This document shows positions 58,345 to 64,000 of a stretch of 64,000 bases of DNA, piece after piece. The stretch is from positions 6,853,001-6,917,000 of the forward strand of contig NZ_CP107904.1 in assembly GCF_036013975.1 (NCBI RefSeq). Direction: 5' to 3'. Positions within the stretch are counted from its first letter, which is position 1. Every line of letters begins with the position of its first letter. The position numbers and the translations under genes are program-made. Source of the stretch: Kitasatospora sp. NBC_00458. GTDB taxonomy: Bacteria > Actinomycetota > Actinomycetes > Streptomycetales > Streptomycetaceae. The notes under the pieces are model-generated. The model saw only the letters and a program-made list of their open reading frames with translations, did no database searches and had not been told where the DNA came from.

Positions 58345-59372
58345 TGGGTCACCTCGATGGCGAGGGTGGCGACGGTGGCACCCTCCTGGGAGACCGTGAT
58401 CGCGACCGGGACGGTGACGGCGCCGAGCGCGCCGTCGAAGGTGGCCTCGCCGACCTCGGCGGCGACCCTGGTCACCAGGTCCAGCTCGGCGAAGTCGGTG
58501 AACTCGGCCTTCGAGGCCGTGACCACCAGGCTCTCGGCGGGCAGGCCGTGCAGTTTGGCGACGGCGGCGACGGAGAGCTGCCGGGCCGCCTCCAGCTGGA
58601 GGTTGCCGGGCACGTGGTCGAGCTTGTGGTCGAACAGGTGGGGGTGGTCGGTGTCGACGACCAGCAGCGCCGAGGCGGTGCCCGACTCGCTGACGGACGG
58701 CTCGGTCAGCACGATGTTGAACGCGTCCCGCCGGCCGACCAGGGACGGCGCGGAGCGCAGCAGCTGCGGGTGGCGGGGCGAACGCCCGTCCAGCTTCTTG
58801 CGGTTGCCGGCCCGCAGCATCTGGAAGGCCCGGTTGGAGACGAAGGTCAGCGAGCCGGATCCGACGATGGCGGGCACGCCGTCCAGCCAGAAGGTGCCGG
58901 TGAACTCGAAGCCGAGCACCCGGCCCGCCGGGTTGCGCTGCGGGCGGACGGTGGTGGAGAGCACCGCCTGGGCCGGGCTCGACCCGATCCGCAGCGCCTC
59001 CAGGCCGAGGATGTTGAGGTTGAGCGCGCTGAAGATGAAGGCGCGGTCCAGCGGCACCTCCAGGTACTGGTGCGCGATCAGCACCCCGGACTGCCGCAGG
59101 ACCTCGACCAGCAGCAGGAAGTCGTAGCCGCCGCCGCGCTCGCCGACCACGTGTCCGCGCGGCAGCTGGGCCGCCACCTCGAAGGTGTGTTCGTCGCTCT
59201 CCGGGGCCGGGTCGCCGACCCGGGCCGAGTCGGTGACGAACACCTCGGCGATGGCGGCGCGGTGCACCAGGCTGCGCGGCACGGTGGCGTCGAATCTCAG
59301 TTCGGCCACCGGCTTGCGGGTCAGGTGCTCCTCGAAGTCGCGTGACGGCAGCAGTTCGGGTGTGGCGTTCAT
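58335..59372 (-). CDS. AfsA-family butenolide/gamma-butyrolactone-type synthase
   Basis: 345 residues with two AfsA hot-dog repeats. The first has RSLVHRAAIAEVFVTD and DFLLLVEVLRQSGVLIAHQYL. The second has RRDAFNIVLTEP, HPHLFDHKLDHVPGNLQLEAARQL. The paired DHxxDHxxG/E-type motif and its position fit the family well. AfsA-type enzymes transfer a beta-ketoacyl chain from ACP to dihydroxyacetone phosphate to make butenolide-phosphate precursors of actinomycete hormones. The start ATG 59372 follows a GGGGGGAT stretch. It is the first gene of a seven-gene minus-strand operon and is divergent from a SARP regulator. Whether the product is a hormone or a structural lipid or antibiotic unit is open. 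Confidence 0.92.
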   Translation of the reverse strand: MNATPELLPSRDFEEHLTRKPVAELRFDATVPRSLVHRAAIAEVFVTDSARVGDPAPESDEHTFEVAAQLPRGHVVGERGGGYDFLLLVEVLRQSGVLIAHQYLEVPLDRAFIFSALNLNILGLEALRIGSSPAQAVLSTTVRPQRNPAGRVLGFEFTGTFWLDGVPAIVGSGSLTFVSNRAFQMLRAGNRKKLDGRSPRHPQLLRSAPSLVGRRDAFNIVLTEPSVSESGTASALLVVDTDHPHLFDHKLDHVPGNLQLEAARQLSVAAVAKLHGLPAESLVVTASKAEFTDFAELDLVTRVAAEVGEATFDGALGAVTVPVAITVSQEGATVATLAIEVTQWI

Positions 59373-59837
59373 GCTGGATCCCCCCGTGGGCAACGTCGGT
59401 TACCGGGTAGAAAGACATGGGTGTGGTGAGGTGGGGCGTCGTTGCGGCGGGCCGGTCCCCTCACCGTCCCTGGTCGGGGTTTCGGTGTCTCCCGGCCCGG
59501 GGTCAACTGTCCGGCCGGCCACTGACCAGCCGCTGAAGGCCGCGGGAAGGGGTCGGGAAGGGGTCGGAAGGGGTCGGGGCCGGACCGGGACGAGGCGGGA
59601 GGAGACGGAAGGTGCACCGGAAAAGCACAGAAAGGACACAATCGGACGTCCGGTCGGCGGCTGGCCGGAGGGGCGGCCGCAACGGCGGTGCGGCCCGCCG
59701 GAGTTCGCACTCGACATGTCCTTGCCCAATGGGCTCCGGCGCCCCAAGGATCCAAGCCGATAACGACAACGGTCCGGCCCCCGCACGGTGGTAGCGTCCA
59801 CGGTGCGGCTGGAGTCGCAACAGCTTTGGGGGAAGCT
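59373..59837. other. Divergent intergenic region between the afsA-like and SARP genes
   Basis: 465 bp without a supported gene; should hold both promoters. The main visible feature is an 11-bp-periodic repeat at 59544-59575. A purine-rich stretch (about 59600-59640) follows. A TAGCGT (59792-59797) could be a -10 for the SARP gene, but no matching -35 was found. Confidence 0.6.
59544..59575. promoter_or_regulatory. Triple 11-bp repeat, candidate SARP-binding site
   Basis: GGGAAGGGGTC at 59544-59554 and 59555-59565, then GGAAGGGGTC at 59566-59575. SARP proteins bind heptamer direct repeats spaced 11 bp apart on one face of the DNA, which is the geometry seen here. It lies about 170 bp upstream of the afsA-like start. 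Confidence 0.5.
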
Positions 59838-62800
59838 TTGACCGGTGGGGTGTGGTTCGAGGTGCTCGGACCGGTACGGGTGAGAAGCGGACACGAAGAG
59901 GCGGAGCTCGGACCGCCCCGGCAGCGTGCCGTCCTGGCCGTCCTGCTGCTCAACAGCGGGCGCCCGGTGCGGACCGAAAGGATCGTGGACGTGGTCTGGG
60001 GCGCCGAGGCGCCCGAGCGGAGCGTCAACCTGGTGCAGAAGTACGTCTCCGGACTGCGCCGGGCACTGGCCGGACTCGCCACCCTGGCCTGGACGGACGC
60101 CGGCTACGTCCTGGCGCCGGCCGGCACGGTGGACGTCCAGCGGTTCGAGGAACTGGTCGCCGCCGGACGGTCGAGCCGGACGGCGGGCGACGCCGCCGGC
60201 GGCGCCGAGGCGTTCACCGAAGCGGTGGCGCTCTGGCGCGGCCCGCTGGCCCAGGGGGTCGACGGCCCCGGCATCGAACCGCTGCGGCTGCGGCTCACGG
60301 AGGCCCGGCTCGGCGCCCTGGAGGACCTCTTCGACCTGGAACTGGAACTGGGCCGACTGGCCGGCCGGATCCCCGAGCTGCGCCGACTGGTCGCCGAACA
60401 CCCGCTGCGCGAGCGCTTCCACGCCCAACTGGTGCTGGCACTGGCCCAGTCCGGGCGGCAGGCGGAGGCGCTGGAGGTGTACGAGCGGGTCCGCCGCTCG
60501 CTCGTCGAGGAACACGGCCTGGACCCGGGACCGCACCTGCGCGCCGCCCAGGAGCGCGTCCTGCGCCTGGCCGCGGCCCCGGCGCCCGGACCGCACGGCG
60601 CCGGGTACCCGGCCGGAACGGCCGGACCCGCGGAACCGGGACGGCGGAGGGACACCGGCCACCCGCCGGCCCCGGAGCACGGCCCGGCCGCGGCACGCCG
60701 GACCGGGCCGGACCAGGAGCCCCGGCGGCAGGCCCGGCGGCCCGCGCCGGACATTCCCAGACCGGCCCAACTCCCGCCCGGACCACGCGGGTTCATCGGC
60801 CGCCAGCACCACATCGAACGTCTCGCCGAACTGCTCTGCCCCGCCGACGGCACACTGCCGCTGGTCTGCCTGGAGGGCACCGCCGGCGTCGGCAAGACCG
60901 CGCTGGCCCTGCACGCCGCCCACCGTGCCGCACCGCTCTTCCCGGACGGCCAGCTCTTCGCCGACCTGCGCGGCCACGGCCGGGCCGCACCGGCCGAGCC
61001 CGCCGAGCTCCTCGGCGGCTTCCTGCGGGCCCTCGGGGTCCCCGCCGAGCACGTGCCGCAGGGCGTCAACGAACGGATCGGCCTCTACCGTTCCCTGCTG
61101 GCCGGCCGCGGCGTCCTGGTCGTCCTGGACAACGCCCGGGACGCCGACCAGGTCCGGCCGCTGCTTCCGGGCGGCGGCGGCAGCGCGGTACTGGTCACCA
61201 GCCGGCGCCGACTGGTCAGCCTGACCGCCCGCGAGGGCGCCCACCGGCTCGTCGTGCCGGTGCTGCCCCCCGACGAGTCGCGCCGGCTCGTCGACGTCCT
61301 GCTCTGCCCGGGACAGGGGGACAACGCGGCCGCCGTCGACGAGATCGTCCGGCTCTGCGCAGGCCTGCCGCTGGCCCTGCGGATCGTCGCCGCCAACGCG
61401 GCCTACCGCTCCGACGTGCCGCTCACCCGGATCGCCCAGGAACTCGCCGTCGACCGGGTGGCCGCGATCTCCTCGCCCGACGAGGCGCAGACCGCACTGG
61501 CCGGCTCGATCGGCCTCTCCTACGACCTGCTCCACCCGGCCGCCCGCACCGTCTTCTGCCTGCTCGGCCTCGTCCCCGGACCGGACTTCACCCGGGACGC
61601 CGCCGCCGCGCTGGCCGGCTCGGAGTCGGCCGCGGCCGAACGGCAGCTGCGCGAGCTGGAGGTCGCCAACATGCTGGAGCGGGCCGACGCCGACCGGTAC
61701 CGGTTCCCGCACGAACTCCTCCAGCTGTTCGCCCACGACCGCGCCCACCGGGAACTGGCGGTGTCCGAACGGACCGCGGCGCTGGGCCGGCTGCTCGGCT
61801 GGTACCTGGCGACGGCCACCGACGCGAGCGCCGGCGGCCGGGCCCAGCGCCGGACCGTCGACCCGGCGGGCGTCGTCACCCCCGACCCGCACCGCGGACC
61901 GCGCGAACGGCACACCGACCTGCACGCCGAGTTCGCCAACCTGACCGCCGTCGTCCGGCACACCGCCGAGTACGGACCGCTCCCCATCGCCTGGCAACTC
62001 GCCGACGCCCTCCGGGCGTTCTGCAAGCAGCACGCGCTGTTCGCCGAATGGTGCCGGCTCGCCGAAGCCGGTCTGGCCGCCGCCCGGGAGGCCGGCGACC
62101 GCCGGGCCGAGGCCGCCATGCTGCTCAACCTCAGCGACGCCAAGCACAACTCCGGACTGATCACGGCCGGCGAGGAGTACGCCCGGCACGCCCTGGCGCT
62201 CGGCCGCGAGCTGCGCCGGCCCGAGGTCGAGGCCTCCGCACTCGACCAGCTCGGCCGCGCCGCATGGCTCCGCGGGACCCTCCACGAAGCCCGCGCCCAC
62301 CTCACCGCGGCCGTCGGCCTGCACACCCGCACCGGCGACCCGCTCGGCCTCGCCGTCTCGCTCGCCGCGCTCGGCCGCACCGAGTTCGACTCCGGCGACC
62401 CGGCCGAGGCCTACCGGCACTACACCCGCTGCCTGCGGCTGGCCCGCACCACCGGGACGGCCGCGATGGAGACCATGACCCTGGTCGAACTCGGCCTGGT
62501 GCACGCCGCGCTCGGCCGCCCCGGCAACGCCGCCCAGTCGCTGCGGGCGGCACTCTCGCTCGGCCGCACCGGGTACCACCGGCGTGCCGAGGCACTGGCC
62601 CTGACCGGGCTGAGCCTGCTGCACGCCGAGGCCGGGCGCACCGAGGAGGCCCGCGCCGCGGCCCGCGAGGGGCTGCGCGCCGCGGAGTCGCACGGCGACC
62701 GCTGGACCGAGGCCGAGTGTCTCAACGCCACCGGCGCCGCCGCGCTCACCGCCGACGACCCGGCCACCGCCGCGGCGCGGCACGGCGCCGCACTCACCCT

Positions 62801-63032
62801 GGCCGGCCGGCTCGGCTACCGGCGCGCCGAGCTGCACGCGCTGGTCGGGCTCGCCGAGGCCGCGCTCCGGCTGGGCAACGACGAGCGCGCCGCCGACTAC
62901 GCCGGCCGGGCGTACGCCTCCGCCGCCGCGCTCGGCTACCGGCCGCTCGCCAACACGGCCCTGCGCATCCAGCGCCGCCTGCCGCCGGCCCGCGACCGCA
63001 CGGAGGAGACGACCGTGCTCGGCGCCTACTGA
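59838..63032 (+). CDS. AfsR-like SARP-family transcriptional regulator
   Basis: 1,064 residues from TTG 59838, preceded by GGGGGAAG; GTG 59850 is an alternative. Domains: OmpR-like winged helix (about 1-90, FEVLGPVRVR, then RQRAVLAVLLLNSG), bacterial transcriptional activator domain (about 95-245), Pro/Arg-rich linker (about 250-310), NB-ARC ATPase with Walker A EGTAGVGKTALAL (about 345) and VLVVLDNARD as Walker B, then TPR repeats to the end (about 700-1050). The architecture and length match AfsR-type SARPs, which activate antibiotic operons. It faces the AfsA operon head to head and probably controls it. The 149 bp after its stop contain imperfect GTGCCCGG/GCGCGCGG repeats and no gene. Confidence 0.94.
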   Translation: MTGGVWFEVLGPVRVRSGHEEAELGPPRQRAVLAVLLLNSGRPVRTERIVDVVWGAEAPERSVNLVQKYVSGLRRALAGLATLAWTDAGYVLAPAGTVDVQRFEELVAAGRSSRTAGDAAGGAEAFTEAVALWRGPLAQGVDGPGIEPLRLRLTEARLGALEDLFDLELELGRLAGRIPELRRLVAEHPLRERFHAQLVLALAQSGRQAEALEVYERVRRSLVEEHGLDPGPHLRAAQERVLRLAAAPAPGPHGAGYPAGTAGPAEPGRRRDTGHPPAPEHGPAAARRTGPDQEPRRQARRPAPDIPRPAQLPPGPRGFIGRQHHIERLAELLCPADGTLPLVCLEGTAGVGKTALALHAAHRAAPLFPDGQLFADLRGHGRAAPAEPAELLGGFLRALGVPAEHVPQGVNERIGLYRSLLAGRGVLVVLDNARDADQVRPLLPGGGGSAVLVTSRRRLVSLTAREGAHRLVVPVLPPDESRRLVDVLLCPGQGDNAAAVDEIVRLCAGLPLALRIVAANAAYRSDVPLTRIAQELAVDRVAAISSPDEAQTALAGSIGLSYDLLHPAARTVFCLLGLVPGPDFTRDAAAALAGSESAAAERQLRELEVANMLERADADRYRFPHELLQLFAHDRAHRELAVSERTAALGRLLGWYLATATDASAGGRAQRRTVDPAGVVTPDPHRGPRERHTDLHAEFANLTAVVRHTAEYGPLPIAWQLADALRAFCKQHALFAEWCRLAEAGLAAAREAGDRRAEAAMLLNLSDAKHNSGLITAGEEYARHALALGRELRRPEVEASALDQLGRAAWLRGTLHEARAHLTAAVGLHTRTGDPLGLAVSLAALGRTEFDSGDPAEAYRHYTRCLRLARTTGTAAMETMTLVELGLVHAALGRPGNAAQSLRAALSLGRTGYHRRAEALALTGLSLLHAEAGRTEEARAAAREGLRAAESHGDRWTEAECLNATGAAALTADDPATAAARHGAALTLAGRLGYRRAELHALVGLAEAALRLGNDERAADYAGRAYASAAALGYRPLANTALRIQRRLPPARDRTEETTVLGAY

Positions 63033-63181
63033 CGGCGGCGCGCGGTGCCCGGTGCGTGGTGCCCGGCGCGCGGTGCGCGGTGCCCGGCGCGCGCCGGGGG
63101 TGCTGCTCCACCGGCCTGCCGGACCGACGGTGCGCCGGATCTGGAAGGCTGGGCGGTTCGACGACGGACAGGGGTGCGGGG

Positions 63182-64000
63182 ATGGGGATCGTGGAGATCG
63201 ACGAGCGGACGGTACGGGCCCTGCTCCGGGAACAGCACCCGGACCTGGCGGGGCTGGACCTCCGGTTCGCCGCCACCGGGTGGGACAACCAGCAGTGGCG
63301 GCTCGGGGACGACTACGCCCTGCGCCTGCCGCGCACCGAGCGGGCCCCGGAGCTCCTGCGCAAGGAACAGCGGTGGCTGCCTGTACTGGGGCAGGGTCTG
63401 CCGTTGACCGTGCCCGCCATGGTGCGGACCGGTGAGCCGTCCGCGCTCTTCCCGCGCCCCTGGAGCATCGTGACCTGGGTCCCCGGCGAGCCGGCCGACC
63501 GCGCCCCGGTCACCCGCGCCGGGGACGCCGCGGACGCGCTGGCCGGCTTCCTCGCGGCGCTCCACCGGCCGGCGCCCGCCGGAGCGCCGGAGAACCCGGA
63601 CCGCGGGGTCCCGCTCGCCCTGCTCGCGGACGGGTTCGAGTACGCCTTCCAGCCGTTCGCCTCCGACCGGCGGGCCGACGCGGTCCGCGAGGTCTGGGAG
63701 CAGGCGGTGGCGGCTCCCGTCCGGCAGGGCCCGCCGAGGTGGCTGCACGGCGACCTGCACCCGGCCAACGTGGTCGTCTCGGACGGCACGATCTCGGGCG
63801 TGATCGACTTCGGCGAGCTCTGCGCCGGCGATCCGGCGACCGATGTCGCGGCCGCGTGGCTGCTGCTCCCCGGCGGCGCGGACGAGCGGTTCCTCGCCGG
63901 CTACCCGGAGGCGGACGGGGCGATGATCCGGCGGGCCCGCGGCTGGGCGGTGCTGCGCGCCCTCCACCTGCTCGCGATCGGGCGCGCCGGGGACCGCGGC
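63182..64000 (+). CDS. Aminoglycoside-phosphotransferase-family kinase (3'-truncated by window)
   Basis: The reading frame runs uninterrupted from ATG 63182 to the last base (273 codons), so the 3' end is missing. AGGGG lies 7 nt upstream of the start. The kinase core is clear: WLHGDLHPANVVV (catalytic-loop Asp, about residues 187-198) and VIDFGELCAGDPATD (metal-binding Asp). The N-lobe ATGWDNQQWRLGDDYALRLPR carries the nucleotide-binding strand. The family phosphorylates aminoglycosides, macrolides, choline or other alcohols, and this sequence does not tell which. Its separation from the SARP gene by 149 bp leaves its link to the operon uncertain. Confidence 0.85.
   Translation, partial: MGIVEIDERTVRALLREQHPDLAGLDLRFAATGWDNQQWRLGDDYALRLPRTERAPELLRKEQRWLPVLGQGLPLTVPAMVRTGEPSALFPRPWSIVTWVPGEPADRAPVTRAGDAADALAGFLAALHRPAPAGAPENPDRGVPLALLADGFEYAFQPFASDRRADAVREVWEQAVAAPVRQGPPRWLHGDLHPANVVVSDGTISGVIDFGELCAGDPATDVAAAWLLLPGGADERFLAGYPEADGAMIRRARGWAVLRALHLLAIGRAGDRG

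Overview
The window looks like chromosomal DNA from a high-GC actinomycete of the Streptomyces/Kitasatospora kind. The evidence is GC-rich third codon positions, GTG and TTG starts, LAL and SARP regulators, an AfsA homologue and giant modular type I polyketide synthases (PKS). No tRNA, rRNA, insertion sequence, phage gene or CRISPR array was seen.

Bases 1-39836 are part of a modular PKS cluster cut by the left window edge. Two plus-strand genes (PKS A, 5'-truncated, and PKS B, ending in a thioesterase) run rightward. They converge at about 18.7 kb on a minus-strand block: PKS C (39836-27912), PKS D (27867-22228), a cytochrome P450 and a fatty acyl-AMP ligase (FAAL). Seven extension modules are visible. 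A: malonyl KR (partial), methylmalonyl KR. B: methylmalonyl KR, malonyl DH-KR plus TE. C: malonyl DH-KR, malonyl DH-ER-KR. D: methylmalonyl DH-KR. The expected product is a reduced, partly unsaturated macrolide or long polyketide released as an alpha,beta-unsaturated ester or lactone. The FAAL suggests an unusual activated carboxylic acid starter, and the P450 a late oxidation. No loading module lies in the window. A LuxR-family LAL regulator (40586-43357) is divergent from PKS C and probably marks the right edge of the cluster.

The PKS genes hold long, near-identical repeats with extreme nucleotide skew. They match the published description of GRINS (genetic repeats of intense nucleotide skews). 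Coding strands are G/T-rich in A, B and part of D, and C/A-rich in C. The result is a His/Thr/Pro-rich protein in C and dialect switches inside single domains.

Bases 43.4-48.4 kb hold small accessory genes: a cold-shock-domain protein with a C-terminal extension, a LysE-type exporter, a RibD-type reductase, a haloalkane-dehalogenase-like hydrolase, an NmrA-like protein and a divergent TetR regulator with two operator-like palindromes.

Bases 48.8-59.4 kb form a compact minus-strand operon in this order: AfsA-family butenolide synthase, HAD phosphatase, FAD monooxygenase, MMPL transporter, NAD-dependent epimerase/reductase, secreted alpha/beta hydrolase, MMPL transporter. Several starts overlap the preceding stop. 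A divergent AfsR-like SARP regulator (59838-63032) faces it across an intergenic region with an 11-bp-periodic triple repeat. This operon looks like a pathway for making and exporting a butyrolactone/butenolide-type or lipid-like molecule and is the best candidate for something undescribed. The window closes inside an aminoglycoside-phosphotransferase-like gene.
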